A stretch of 24,882 bases of DNA from JALYNX01 sp040905925 (GCA_040905925.1 JBBDQO010000093.1:1-24882); one strand, 5' to 3'; positions 1 to 8,838 are shown, counted from the stretch's first letter. Numbers and translations are program-made. Notes: a model not told the origin generated them from the letters alone.

Positions 1-1
1 G

Positions 2-1201
2 ACCACCACCACCAACAGCACCATCACCACTACCACCACCACCAGCAGCACGATTGTCGAAGGAGACTCGACGACAACGACCACCGGAGGCTCCACCACC
101 CCAACTCCGACTGCGCCGAGGCCGCGGGGATGCGCTCCCTTCGTGTATCCGCTGACCTGGCCGGTCAACGGTGGAAGTCACGTGATCTCGAGTTTCGGCG
201 CAGATCGTGACGGCGGGGCCCGTCACCACGAAGGCATCGACATCCAGGCGCCGAAACTGACACCGGTGTTGGCCGCGGCCGACGGGACAGTGGCAAGAGT
301 CACCCAGGAGATGGGAACCGAGGATTGTTGCTCGATCGTGATCCGGCACAACGACGGTTGGCAATCGGTCTATGTCCATCTCAACAACGATCTCTACGGC
401 ACCGACGACGGGATGGGGATCGGGGTCCGACCCGATCTCGAAGTGGGCGCCGAAGTCGCGGCGGGCGAGGTCATCGGCTGGATCGGTGATTCGGGCAATG
501 CCGAAGACGGGGTCGACCACCTTCATTTCGAGCTGCGGACCCGCGAGGGAGTCGCGGTCGATCCAGCGGCGAGTCTGCGCAAAGCACGACTCGTGGCGGA
601 GTTGCCGGAGACAGAGCCGATTTGGCCCTATATCGACGACGAGGCCCGTGACATGCAATGGGTTGCCGCGAGATTGCTCACCGAAGGGCTGTTCCTGCCC
701 TGTGACGAGCCGGACCTCAACTTCTGCCCCGAGGAGGTGGCCGACCCCGAGTTCGTGCGCGACATCGTTCGTCATCTCACCGGCGTCGAGCCACCCCTGG
801 TCGAGGGACGCATGCAGGAGATCCCACAGCTATTCGAGTCGGTGGGAAACGAGCAACGTGTCATCAGCGAGCTCATGGGATGCCAACCCCTCGAGCCGTG
901 CCTCGACGTGGGGGTCCCCGAGACCGAACTGGCGAGAATCGCCGCCTGGGCCCTCGATCAGCCCCCGAGTGGCGTGCTCATCTATCCCACGCTCATGATG
1001 GAGATGGGCCAAAACGAGAGGCTTCCCGAACCGGGTGACGCAGAAGCCCAGCTGCGCGCCAGAGGAGTGATCGGAGTGTGCCGACCACCTCTCGACGGCG
1101 AGAGGCTGGTTACCCGGGAGGGTGCCTTGGCCAGCCTGGTCCGATGGGTCGTTGGCCCAACCGTCGGGGACTGCGAGGTGACGACTCAGCGGATACGCTG
1201 A
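2..1201 (+). CDS. M23-family zinc metallopeptidase, 5'-truncated, with degenerate SLH-like C-terminus
   Basis: The frame is open to the left window edge, so the start and any signal peptide lie outside. The first ~45 visible residues are a Thr-rich linker, typical of exported actinobacterial proteins. Next comes an M23 (LytM-type) domain with the HxxxD zinc motif in HEGID (about base 227) and the HxH motif in HLHFE (about base 520). Family members cleave peptidoglycan cross-links or, if degenerate, bind cell wall; both zinc motifs are intact here, so activity is plausible. The remaining ~200 residues contain two stretches resembling the SLH-like repeats of Acidimicrobiia: one around bases 645-790 with paired cysteines (FLPC, NFCP), another around bases 1045-1165 (RGVIGVCRPP, then VTREGALASLVRW). 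These may anchor the enzyme to the envelope (inference). The stop overlaps the convergent gene by 16 bases. Confidence 0.85.
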   Translation, partial: TTTTNSTITTTTTTSSTIVEGDSTTTTTGGSTTPTPTAPRPRGCAPFVYPLTWPVNGGSHVISSFGADRDGGARHHEGIDIQAPKLTPVLAAADGTVARVTQEMGTEDCCSIVIRHNDGWQSVYVHLNNDLYGTDDGMGIGVRPDLEVGAEVAAGEVIGWIGDSGNAEDGVDHLHFELRTREGVAVDPAASLRKARLVAELPETEPIWPYIDDEARDMQWVAARLLTEGLFLPCDEPDLNFCPEEVADPEFVRDIVRHLTGVEPPLVEGRMQEIPQLFESVGNEQRVISELMGCQPLEPCLDVGVPETELARIAAWALDQPPSGVLIYPTLMMEMGQNERLPEPGDAEAQLRARGVIGVCRPPLDGERLVTREGALASLVRWVVGPTVGDCEVTTQRIR

Positions 1202-1992
1202 GCAAAGGCCCGGGCCAGGTCACTGGTGATGGGACCCTCACCGAATGCAAGGTGTCCAACCACCGAAACCGGCTGAATCTCGCGGATAGTCGACATCGCC
1301 AGCACCTCTGACGCCTCTTCGAGTCGATCCAGAGACCATCTTCCCTCAATGAACCGCACCCCGAGGCGATCCGCGTCCTCCAACACCACGCGACGGGTGA
1401 TCGAATCGAGGATGCCGAGATCGAGCGAAGGCGTTTCGAGGACGTCATCGACGACCCATGCCACGCAAAACGTGGGGCCCTCGAGAATCAACCCATCCAC
1501 TGTGGTGAGGAGGGCATCGTCGAAGCCTGCCCGGCTGGCCCGTCTGCTCGCCGACAGATTCGGCGCATACGAGAGGATCTTGGCGCCGGCGAGGTCCCAC
1601 TCGGCGCCAGCGGCGTGCCATGGCGCAGCAACCGGCAGGAGACGCGCCGGGCCACGACTGCCACTCCAGGGATGGGCGAAGACGATCACCACTGGCGCGC
1701 CGTGCTCGTCGGGAAGGGCGGAGCCCCTGGTCACCACCACCCTGATTGCGCAGTCGGGGCATTCGTTGGCCACGCGCTCGATCCACCGGGAGATGTCGGC
1801 CCGGGCCGGGAGCTCGATGCCCAGGGCAACAGCACTCCGTTCGAGCCGGTCGAGGTGGGGGTCGAGGGCGAACGGGACGCCGCCATAGGCCTTCAGGACC
1901 TCGAAACAGCCGTCCCCACGCAGGACGGACGAATCGGTGACTGGAACACCGTCATCGGAGGCCTGCCCGTTGATCAGGATGGTCGAGGTCAT
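1186..1992 (-). CDS. Class IV PLP aminotransferase, probable aminodeoxychorismate lyase (PabC-like)
   Basis: The 268-residue protein has the fold-type IV PLP layout: an N-terminal segment with LRGDGCFEVLKAYGG, the catalytic lysine in AGAKILSYAPNLSA and the cofactor-binding glutamate in GLILEGPTFCVAW. Family members are branched-chain aminotransferases (~300+ residues), D-amino acid aminotransferases and 4-amino-4-deoxychorismate lyases (~270 residues). Length and the GDGCFE element favour the lyase, which makes p-aminobenzoate for folate, but the substrate cannot be fixed by eye. Its ATG overlaps the TGA of nadE as ATGA, so translation is probably coupled. No folate genes are adjacent. Confidence 0.82.
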   Translation of the reverse strand: MTSTILINGQASDDGVPVTDSSVLRGDGCFEVLKAYGGVPFALDPHLDRLERSAVALGIELPARADISRWIERVANECPDCAIRVVVTRGSALPDEHGAPVVIVFAHPWSGSRGPARLLPVAAPWHAAGAEWDLAGAKILSYAPNLSASRRASRAGFDDALLTTVDGLILEGPTFCVAWVVDDVLETPSLDLGILDSITRRVVLEDADRLGVRFIEGRWSLDRLEEASEVLAMSTIREIQPVSVVGHLAFGEGPITSDLARAFAQRIR

Positions 1993-3656
1993 GGCGCCGG
2001 AGGTTGGAAGGCATTGGTGATGGGGAGACGCCGATCCTTGCCAAAAGCCTTGGTCGTGATCTTCACCCCCGGGGCGGCCTGTCTTCGCTTGTATTCGTTA
2101 CGGTCGACCATCCGGCCCACCTTGGCCACCAACGCCGGGTCGTAGCCCTCCGCCACGATATCGGCCCCGCTCCAATCGTCCTCTATGTACCGCTCCAGGA
2201 TCGCATCGAGCACCTCGTAGGGAGGCAAGGTGTCAGAGTCTTTTTGCTCGGGTCGGAGCTCGGCCGACGGCGGCTTGTCAATGCTGTTCTGGGGGATCAC
2301 TTCCCCATCCTTGTTGCGCCACCGTGCCAACTCGTAAACCAGCGTCTTGAAGACGTCCTTGAGCACCGCGTAACCACCGACCATGTCTCCGTAGAGAGTG
2401 GCGTAACCGGCTGCCATCTCTGACTTGTTGCCCGTGGCCACCACCATCGGGCCATGCTTGTTGGAGATGGCCATGAGGATCGCGCCACGGGCCCTGGCTT
2501 GGAGGTTCTCCTCGGCCACCCCAAACGTCGTCCCCGCGAACAGCGGGTCGAGGGTCTCGAGGAACGAGGCATACACGCCATCGATCGGCACCTGGTCGAT
2601 GCGGATGCCGAGATTCGAGGCCAGCACGAGGGCGTCGTCGACGGAATGCTTCGAGGAGAAGCGCGACGGCATCGCCACCCCCCACACCGCCTCCGGACCG
2701 AGCGCATCGGCTGCGATGACCGCAGTGAGTGCCGAGTCGACGCCTCCGGACAGGCCGACCACGACGGACTGAAATCCGTTCTTTCGGACGTAGTCGCCCA
2801 CACCGGTGGTCAGTGCCTGATAAACCTCCCCAGTCGGATCGAGAAGCGGGCTCAACGACGTGGTGAGGGGTTTCTCCCCGGCAAGTGGGAGGTCAACGAT
2901 GAACAGATCCTCCTCGAACTGTGGCGAGCGATGAATCACGGTGCCGTCAGCAGTCACCGCCACTGAGGCCCCGTCGAAGACCAACTCGTCTTGACCCCCA
3001 ATCAGATTGAGATAGACCACCGGCGTCGACGTGGCCCGAGCCCGATCGACGATCATCCGCTCCCGCTCGGCCGCCTTGCCTCGGTGGAAGGGAGAAGCAT
3101 TGATGTTGAGCAGCAATTGAGCGCCCGACTCAGCCTGTTGCGTCGGCGGCCCGTCGGCAACCCAGATGTCCTCGCAGATCGAAACACCGCCGACGACCCC
3201 ATCGAGGTCCCAGGTGGCATCGGGATGCGTGCCGACCGTGAAGTAACGTTCCTCGTCGAAAACCCCGTAGTTGGGCAACAGAACCTTGTGATAGACACCG
3301 GCCAGCTTGCCGTGCTGCAGGATGGCCGCCGCGTTGGCGACGGTCCGGTCCCGGGCATCGGGAGCGCCCCTGACCACCGGGGCGGCGAAGTCGACGAAAC
3401 CCACCACGACCGCCGTCCTTCCCGAGCGCTCCGCGAGCCGATCACGGGCTTCGAGCCCCATCCTGACGAAATCACGGCGAAGCACCAGATCCTCAGGCGG
3501 ATAGCCGTTGATGGCCAATTCCGGTAACAGGAGGACGTCGGCGCCTTCGGTTTCGGCCCACGCCATCACCTCGGCGATGCGTGCCTCGTTGCCGTCCAGG
3601 TCCCCGACCGTGAGATTGAGTTGCCCTCCTGCGATACGAACTGGCATTACCGCCAC
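1989..3656 (-). CDS. nadE: Glutamine-dependent NAD+ synthetase
   Basis: This two-domain enzyme amidates nicotinic acid adenine dinucleotide to NAD+ using ATP and ammonia released from glutamine. The N-terminal nitrilase-type glutaminase domain shows the full catalytic triad: E46 in LLPELAINGYPPED, K124 in YHKVLLPNYGVF and C161 in SICEDIWV. The synthetase domain carries the PP-loop SGGVDS at 303-308, then GYATLYGDMVGGYAVLKD and PPSAELRPEQKDSDTLPPYE. At 555 residues it has a normal length for the short actinobacterial-type enzyme. The GTG at 3656 is chosen over the ATG at 3647 because GGAGG lies 6 bases upstream of the GTG. It is divergent from glnE, with 27 bases between the starts, and coupled to the downstream aminotransferase gene. 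Confidence 0.96.
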   Translation of the reverse strand: MAVMPVRIAGGQLNLTVGDLDGNEARIAEVMAWAETEGADVLLLPELAINGYPPEDLVLRRDFVRMGLEARDRLAERSGRTAVVVGFVDFAAPVVRGAPDARDRTVANAAAILQHGKLAGVYHKVLLPNYGVFDEERYFTVGTHPDATWDLDGVVGGVSICEDIWVADGPPTQQAESGAQLLLNINASPFHRGKAAERERMIVDRARATSTPVVYLNLIGGQDELVFDGASVAVTADGTVIHRSPQFEEDLFIVDLPLAGEKPLTTSLSPLLDPTGEVYQALTTGVGDYVRKNGFQSVVVGLSGGVDSALTAVIAADALGPEAVWGVAMPSRFSSKHSVDDALVLASNLGIRIDQVPIDGVYASFLETLDPLFAGTTFGVAEENLQARARGAILMAISNKHGPMVVATGNKSEMAAGYATLYGDMVGGYAVLKDVFKTLVYELARWRNKDGEVIPQNSIDKPPSAELRPEQKDSDTLPPYEVLDAILERYIEDDWSGADIVAEGYDPALVAKVGRMVDRNEYKRRQAAPGVKITTKAFGKDRRLPITNAFQPPAP

Positions 3657-3670
3657 GATACGCCTCCACT

Positions 3671-3676
3671 TACCCT
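3671..3676 (+). promoter_or_regulatory. Candidate -10 box of glnE (leaderless)
   Basis: TACCCT lies 7 bases before the GTG of glnE, and there is no Shine-Dalgarno sequence. Transcription would start at or next to the start codon. No clear -35 is seen. Single boxes of this kind are weak; the support comes from the same spacing at several other genes in the window. Confidence 0.4.
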
Positions 3677-3683
3677 GAGCCCT

Positions 3684-6446
3684 GTGACCGATCAGAGGAA
3701 CGCGACACCGGTAACCGTGGCAGAGGAACGGCTACGCGAAGCAGTGCCCGACCCCGGCATCCGTCGTGACCTCGCGGAGCGGATTTCGTCGGGGCCGGAC
3801 CCTTCCGGTGCGTTGGAGCGACTGCTCCCGATCTTGGAGGCTGCTCCCGACCTGGCCAGCGACCCAGATGCTCGACGGCGTCTCGGCGCCATTGTCGGCT
3901 CCAGTCGGGCCCTCAGCCGGAGTCTGGCCAGAAACCCGTCATTGCTGACTGACGACCAGCAGACGACTGTGACCCTCCAGGTGCACCATGCCCTGGCGGT
4001 GATCGCCGGCGACGACCTCTCGGGTGCGATCGACCTGACCCAGGCCATCTCCCTCTATTCCGGCGCCATGGACCGAATCGTCTCCAATGCCCTCGACCTG
4101 GCTCAACAGGCAACTGCAGAGAAGCACTCCATCCTCGAGGTTCTCCCCTTCAGCATCATTGCCATGGGCAAGTGGGGAGCCCGGGAGTTGAACTACTCAT
4201 CGGACATAGATTTCGTGCTCGTTCACGACAACGTGGACGGCTACGAGACCGAGAGCAGGTCTGCGGCGCTGGCGCTTGCCGGCCGGCTCCTGGCGATCCT
4301 CTCGACATCCACCCCCGACGGTGAGGCTCTGGAGGTAGACGTGGATCTCCGCCCGGAGGGCCCGATGGGGCCGCTGACTCGCACGCTCGGGAGTTACGCC
4401 CGCTACTACGAGCAGTGGGGTGAGGCGTGGGAGTTGCAGGCATTGCTCAAGGCGCGCTCGGCAGCGGGAAACGAGGATCTGGGAACTCGTTTCATCGCCC
4501 TCACCGAGAAGGTGATCTGGGATCGCGGTCTCGACGTCGAGTCGTTGCGCAGCATCCGGAGGCTCAAGGAGCAGGCGGAACAAGGCGCCGAGTCGACGGA
4601 CATCAAGCGATCGCGTGGCGGCATCCGTGACATCGAGTTCTCGATCCAGCTCCTGCAATTGGTCCACGGCCGTCTCGATGCGGATTTGAGGGCTCCGGCG
4701 ACGCTTGACGCCCTGGAAGCACTGGCGCTGCACGGTTTCGTGGGACCAGAAGATCATCAGCGGCTTACCGAGGCCTACCGCTTCCTGCGAAACCTGGAGC
4801 ACCGAATCCAGCTCTGGGACCTCCGACAGACCCATGAGATCCCGAAAGACCCTATGGCCAGGGCCCGCATCGCACGTTCACTCGGCTTCGAGGAGGACCC
4901 GCAGCGAGAGCTGGAGGGCCGACTGGGTCAGGTGCGCTCAGTGGTTCGCGACGTCCACGAGCGTCTCTACTTTCGGCCGATCCTCGACGCGTTGGTCGGG
5001 TCCCCCAGCGCCCGACTCGGGGTCGAACAGGCGGCCCTCCGTCTCGAGGCCCTCGGCTTCTCCGATGTCGAGGGAGCAAGAAGGGCGCTGGAGGAGCTGA
5101 CAGCAGGTCTCAGCCGCCGGTCCCGGGCGATGCACCAGGTGCTTCCACTTCTGTTGGATTGGCTCTCGATCTCTCCGAACCCGGACTTCGGCCTTTCCCA
5201 ATTGAGGGTCCTCCTGGCAAATGCCCCGGACCACTCGGCGTTGATAACGATGCTCGAGAACAACCCGTTGGCGGGTGAGCGGTTGTGTCTCCTGCTGGGG
5301 ACCGGTCGCCTCATCGGTCAGCTCATCGACCGTATCCCGGAATTCGTCCCCCGCCTCGCCGAAGACGGGCTGCTCGGGGACATCAGGCCCCGGCGGGCCG
5401 AGATCGAGCGACTCCTGGGCCTGCTCGACTCGAGACCGGATTTCGATGTCAAGGTGGGAACGGTTCGGCGCTTCACGCGACGCAGGAAGCTCCGAATCGC
5501 CGCCCGCGACATCCTTGGTGAAGGTTCGACACCCGAGACGCTGACCGCTCTCACCGACAGTGCAGACGCCGCCGTCACCGGAGCCCTGCACATCGTCACT
5601 GAAGGTGACCCTCATGGCTTCGCCGTTGTTGCCATGGGGAAATGGGGTGGGAGTGAGCTCTCATATGGCTCGGATCTCGATGTGATGTACGTGTTCGAAC
5701 CGGAGCCCGAAAGAGATCGGGCACTGCGAACGGCAACCGAACTGGCCAGGGTCCTCACCGAGCCCAGCCGGCACGGCGAGGCCTACATGCTCGACGCCGA
5801 GATCCGCCCGGAGGGTCGTCGGGGCCCTCTGGCGCGCTCGATCGACAGCTACCGCCGCTATTACGAGGAGTGGGCCGAGCCTTGGGAGATCCTCGCCTTG
5901 GTGCGAGCCCGCCCGGCAGCGGGAGACGAGAAGGTCGCGGCCGCGTTCAGGGCGGTGATCGAGCCTGTGGTCTGGCACGAGAACGTCTCCGAGTCGTTCA
6001 TCCGCTCGGTTCGCGACATCAAGGCCAGAGTCGAGAAGGAGCGGATCCCTCCAGGGGAGGACCCCGACTATCACCTGAAGCTCGGAAAAGGCAGTCTCAG
6101 CGATATCGAGTTTCTGACCCAACTTCTCCAGATCCAACACGGTTTCGAGGAGGCGGCGCTGCGAGTCCCGGGCACTCTCGACGCACTGGCCTGGCTACGC
6201 GACCTCGATCTTCTCACCCGCGCCGAGGAGGAAACCCTGCGGGAGTCCTACATCTTCTGCACCCGCGTCCGGCTACGGCTCCACCTGCAGGCGGGGCGGG
6301 CCTCCGACTCTCTACCCACCGACCCGGATGAGTTGATACGACTGGCGAGCTCCCTCGGCTATCCAAGGGCCTCTGAGCTCCGCGACCAATACCGGAGGGT
6401 CACCAGGCGGGCGAGACAGGTGTTCGAAAAGCGCTTCTATCAATGA
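3684..6446 (+). CDS. glnE: Bifunctional glutamine synthetase adenylyltransferase/deadenylase
   Basis: GlnE adds AMP to, or removes it from, glutamine synthetase in response to nitrogen status. The protein has two homologous nucleotidyltransferase halves. The first has MGKWGARELNYSSDIDF from residue 161, then a VDVDLRPEGPMGPL element and RGGIRDIEF. The second has MGKWGGSELSYGSDLDVM from residue 651, then LDAEIRPEGRRGPL and KGSLSDIEF. The paired acidic residues (SDxD) that bind metal are present in both halves, so both activities should be retained. Length is 920 residues, normal for the family. The start is set at GTG 3684; the frame is open further upstream but would overlap nadE and adds an unlikely Pro/Thr-rich leader. 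The target glnA is not in the window. Confidence 0.96.
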   Translation: MTDQRNATPVTVAEERLREAVPDPGIRRDLAERISSGPDPSGALERLLPILEAAPDLASDPDARRRLGAIVGSSRALSRSLARNPSLLTDDQQTTVTLQVHHALAVIAGDDLSGAIDLTQAISLYSGAMDRIVSNALDLAQQATAEKHSILEVLPFSIIAMGKWGARELNYSSDIDFVLVHDNVDGYETESRSAALALAGRLLAILSTSTPDGEALEVDVDLRPEGPMGPLTRTLGSYARYYEQWGEAWELQALLKARSAAGNEDLGTRFIALTEKVIWDRGLDVESLRSIRRLKEQAEQGAESTDIKRSRGGIRDIEFSIQLLQLVHGRLDADLRAPATLDALEALALHGFVGPEDHQRLTEAYRFLRNLEHRIQLWDLRQTHEIPKDPMARARIARSLGFEEDPQRELEGRLGQVRSVVRDVHERLYFRPILDALVGSPSARLGVEQAALRLEALGFSDVEGARRALEELTAGLSRRSRAMHQVLPLLLDWLSISPNPDFGLSQLRVLLANAPDHSALITMLENNPLAGERLCLLLGTGRLIGQLIDRIPEFVPRLAEDGLLGDIRPRRAEIERLLGLLDSRPDFDVKVGTVRRFTRRRKLRIAARDILGEGSTPETLTALTDSADAAVTGALHIVTEGDPHGFAVVAMGKWGGSELSYGSDLDVMYVFEPEPERDRALRTATELARVLTEPSRHGEAYMLDAEIRPEGRRGPLARSIDSYRRYYEEWAEPWEILALVRARPAAGDEKVAAAFRAVIEPVVWHENVSESFIRSVRDIKARVEKERIPPGEDPDYHLKLGKGSLSDIEFLTQLLQIQHGFEEAALRVPGTLDALAWLRDLDLLTRAEEETLRESYIFCTRVRLRLHLQAGRASDSLPTDPDELIRLASSLGYPRASELRDQYRRVTRRARQVFEKRFYQ

Positions 6447-6450
6447 CCGG

Positions 6451-6456
6451 TAGTCT
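6451..6456 (+). promoter_or_regulatory. Candidate -10 box of the M20 peptidase gene
   Basis: TAGTCT lies 6 bases before the ATG at 6463, in the 16-base gap after glnE, with no Shine-Dalgarno sequence. It is a weak match to TATAAT, but the TAnnnT core and spacing match the other leaderless candidates here. Read-through from glnE is equally possible. Confidence 0.3.
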
Positions 6457-6462
6457 CGCCTG

Positions 6463-7620
6463 ATGACTGATCCCGAGCGGGTCGCCGGGCTGGTGGGCGA
6501 GATCACCCCTCAGGCCGTGGAGCTCCGTCACCAGCTCCACCGCTCTCCCGAAGCTGCTCATCAGGAGCACAAGACCACTGCGCTCATCGCTGCCTCCCTC
6601 GATGAGAACGGAATCGGCTACCGCCTTCGGGCACCGAGGACGGGTCTCTGGGTGGACGTGGGCGATCGGCCCAGCATCGGGTTCAGGGCAGATCTCGACG
6701 CCCTTCCCATAAGCGAGCCCTACGACAACGAGCCGGTGTCTCAGAATCCAGGCTGGATGCATGCCTGCGGGCATGACGCCCATGCGGCCATCGCGTTCGG
6801 CATTGCCGCCGTGCTCGATCGGCTCGAGCTTTCGTCGGGGGTGCGGATCCTCTTCCAACCGGCCGAGGAGTCATACCCCGGCGGCGCGGTCGAGCTCGTC
6901 GAGGAAGGCCTGGTCGACGGGCTCAAGGGCCTCATCGCATTTCATGTCGACCCCTCGTTGCCCACCGGCAGGATCGGCAGCCGCTCGGGTCCGATCACCG
7001 CCAGCGCCGACAAGTTCACCCTCGTGCTCGAGGGACCCGGAGGGCACACAGCCCGACCCCATCGAACGGTCGACCTCATCGCCGACGCTGCCAGGGTGGT
7101 ACACGAGCTGCCGGCTTGCATGCGGCGAAGCATCGACCCCCGCAGTCCGTACACGATTGCGTTCGGCTCGATCCACGGCGGTGAAGCAGGCAACGTGATA
7201 CCGACGCGGATCGAGATCGAGGGGACAGTCCGCACTCTCGACGGGTCGTTGTGGGGAATGTTGCCCGCTCTGGTTGAGAAGGCGATCGGTTCCCTGCTCG
7301 CCATCTCCGACGCCACCTATGCCCTCTCCTACTCCCAGGCGATCCCCCCTGTGGTCAATGACGCCGGCGTGGTCGAGGGGGCAAACTCCGGTATCAGCGC
7401 CATGTTGGGCCCCGAGGTGGTGGTTCCCACCGAGCCGAGCATGGGAGGCGAGGACTTCTCCAATTATCTGACCAGGGTTCCTGGCGCGTTGTTCCGTTTG
7501 GGGACCGGTGGCTCGGGAGGAGATCTCCACTCGCCTTCGTTTCGACTCGACGAAGCCTCCATCGGGTTTGGGATCCAGGCCGGAGTGGCCGCCTTGCTCG
7601 GGATCCAGGGCCGGCTTTGA
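6463..7620 (+). CDS. M20D-family amidohydrolase (hippurate/IAA-amino acid hydrolase-like)
   Basis: The 385-residue protein is a dinuclear metal amidohydrolase of the M20D group, which releases amino acids from N-acylated amino acids. Metal ligands are visible: H100-A-C102-G-H104 in MHACGHDAHAA, E136/E137 in FQPAEES, H160 in IAFHVDP and a C-terminal histidine in GGDLHSPSF. A dimerisation (lid) domain with GGHTARPH lies in the middle, and GGEDFSNYL near the end is typical. It has no signal peptide, so it should be cytoplasmic. It starts 16 bases after glnE and is followed by a transporter gene 52 bases downstream. The true substrate (N-acetyl amino acid, hippurate or other conjugate) cannot be told from sequence. 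Confidence 0.9.
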   Translation: MTDPERVAGLVGEITPQAVELRHQLHRSPEAAHQEHKTTALIAASLDENGIGYRLRAPRTGLWVDVGDRPSIGFRADLDALPISEPYDNEPVSQNPGWMHACGHDAHAAIAFGIAAVLDRLELSSGVRILFQPAEESYPGGAVELVEEGLVDGLKGLIAFHVDPSLPTGRIGSRSGPITASADKFTLVLEGPGGHTARPHRTVDLIADAARVVHELPACMRRSIDPRSPYTIAFGSIHGGEAGNVIPTRIEIEGTVRTLDGSLWGMLPALVEKAIGSLLAISDATYALSYSQAIPPVVNDAGVVEGANSGISAMLGPEVVVPTEPSMGGEDFSNYLTRVPGALFRLGTGGSGGDLHSPSFRLDEASIGFGIQAGVAALLGIQGRL

Positions 7621-7672
7621 AGCGATCACGAGAGGATGCCGAAAGGGGCAGGGTTTAACATCTTCAACCGTC

Positions 7673-8404
7673 ATGACGACCGAGAACGAGGCCCACACCG
7701 AGCCGCCACCGTACGAACCTCACATCGGAGAGACCAGGCAGTACTGGCGCGACATCATTCTTGGTGTCAACGACGGCCTCGTATCGATGTATCTGCTGGT
7801 GGTGGGGGTGGTCGGCGGTGGTCTCGACCCCGCCCAGGTGCTGCTTACCAGTTTTGCCGGGGCCGTCGCCGGGGCCATCTCGATGGCCGCCGGCGAGTAC
7901 CTGGCCACCAAATCGCAGGATGAAGTCCTCGAGGCGGAGCTCGCCCTGGAACGAGTCCACATCAAGGAGCATCGAGATTTGGAGGTCGGTCAGCTCGAGG
8001 AGATGTTCTCCGACATGGGCATCGCCGACGCCGACCTCGACGGCGTGGTTTCTGCTTTTGCCCGCTCCGACGAGGCCATTCTCAACGCGATGAAGGCACT
8101 GGAGTTCGGATTCGTGGAGTCGGAGCGTCGCTCCCCGTATCGGGCCATGCTCGTATCGGGCGCCCTCTTCCTGGTCGGGTCGCTGCCGTCGATTCTCCCT
8201 TTCGTGATCTTCGATTCCAACCGGACTGCCATCGTTTGGGCTTCGGTCCTCGCCCTGGGTGGCCTCTTCGCCGTGGGTGTGGTCAAGGCCCGAGTCACCC
8301 GTAACAATTGGCTTCGATCCGGCCTGGAGAACATGATGATCGCCGGGGTTGGGGGGCTGCTCGCCTGGTTGATCGGCGATGCCGTCGGGACCGCGCTGGA
8401 CTGA
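7673..8404 (+). CDS. VIT1/CCC1-family membrane metal transporter
   Basis: The family moves Fe2+ or Mn2+ out of the cytosol. The 243-residue protein has the expected plan: two N-terminal membrane helices (DIILGVNDGLVSMYLLVVGV and the TSFAGAVAGAISMAAGEYL region), a charged cytosolic segment rich in Glu and His that corresponds to the metal-binding domain of plant VIT1, then three C-terminal helices ending in MMIAGVGGLLAWLIGDAVG. The start is placed at ATG 7673, where the family N-terminus begins; the frame is open upstream only because it overlaps the 3' end of the peptidase gene. No Shine-Dalgarno sequence is present. TAACAT at 7656 is a weak -10 candidate. Metal specificity is not determined. 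Confidence 0.88.
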   Translation: MTTENEAHTEPPPYEPHIGETRQYWRDIILGVNDGLVSMYLLVVGVVGGGLDPAQVLLTSFAGAVAGAISMAAGEYLATKSQDEVLEAELALERVHIKEHRDLEVGQLEEMFSDMGIADADLDGVVSAFARSDEAILNAMKALEFGFVESERRSPYRAMLVSGALFLVGSLPSILPFVIFDSNRTAIVWASVLALGGLFAVGVVKARVTRNNWLRSGLENMMIAGVGGLLAWLIGDAVGTALD

Positions 8405-8412
8405 GACCAATC

Positions 8413-8427
8413 AGCACGCATTGTGCT
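8413..8427. promoter_or_regulatory. Inverted repeat upstream of the XRE gene, candidate operator
   Basis: AGCAC-GCATT-GTGCT is a perfect 5-base dyad with a 5-base spacer. Its last base is the first base of the predicted -35. With the tandem AGTTAGC repeats just downstream, it could bind the XRE regulator itself. Short dyads of this size also arise by chance. Confidence 0.3.
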
Positions 8428-8455
8428 TGCAATAGTTAGCAGTTAGCTGTATGCT
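8427..8455 (+). promoter_or_regulatory. Promoter of the XRE-hbhA-like operon with tandem 7-base repeat
   Basis: TTGCAA (8427-8432) and TATGCT (8450-8455) are separated by exactly 17 bases; each matches 4 of 6 consensus positions. The predicted transcription start falls about at 8461-8463, so the GTG at 8464 would be leaderless or nearly so. The spacer is mostly two tandem copies of AGTTAGC (8434-8440, 8441-8447), an unusual spacer that may be an operator. Confidence 0.6.
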
Positions 8456-8463
8456 TACAGAAG

Positions 8464-8829
8464 GTGAACGAGAGCAAGCACACTGATCTGGGTGAATTCA
8501 TCCGGCAACAGAGGGAAAGGGCCAACCTCTCCCTGCGTCGCCTGGCCGATGCGGCCGGGATCTCGAACCCCTACTTGAGCCAGATCGAACGAGGAATCCG
8601 CAAACCGTCGGCCGAGATTCTCAGTCGGCTATCCCGGGCCCTCGAGATCTCAGCGAACTCCTTGTACTCCAAGGCAGGCCTGATGGATGGGGAGTTCCAG
8701 TCGCCCACGGTATTCGAGGCAATCGAAGCCGATGAGCGTCTGAGCTCGGGTCACAAGAAAGTCCTTCTGGACATGTACCGGGCGTTGGTTCAAGCCAACG
8801 GGCCGGTATCCGACAAGACAACCGAATAG
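8464..8829 (+). CDS. XRE-family HTH transcriptional regulator (Rv0474-like)
   Basis: Residues ~8-65 form a Cro/C1-type helix-turn-helix: DLGEFIRQQRERANLSLRRL, then AGISNPYLSQIERGIRKPSA and a third-helix region AEILSRLSRALEIS. The short C-terminal part (ERLSSGHKKVLLDMYRALV) matches the pattern of small actinobacterial regulators such as mycobacterial Rv0474, which lies directly upstream of hbhA. Here too the next gene encodes an Ala/Lys/Pro-tailed protein 9 bases downstream. The start is the GTG at 8464, supported by a promoter whose -10 ends 8 bases before it. Autoregulation is likely for this family, and candidate operator repeats overlap the promoter. The effector is unknown. Confidence 0.88.
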   Translation: MNESKHTDLGEFIRQQRERANLSLRRLADAAGISNPYLSQIERGIRKPSAEILSRLSRALEISANSLYSKAGLMDGEFQSPTVFEAIEADERLSSGHKKVLLDMYRALVQANGPVSDKTTE

Positions 8830-8838
8830 GAGTAACAA

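Noticed and set aside
2..120. Simple ACC repeats at the left edge considered as a non-coding microsatellite
   Set aside because: They are in frame with the M23 peptidase and encode a Thr-rich linker like that of other exported proteins here.
1615..2145. Long plus-strand open frame antisense to the class IV aminotransferase and nadE
   Set aside because: Both minus-strand proteins show full catalytic motifs; the antisense translation has no family pattern.
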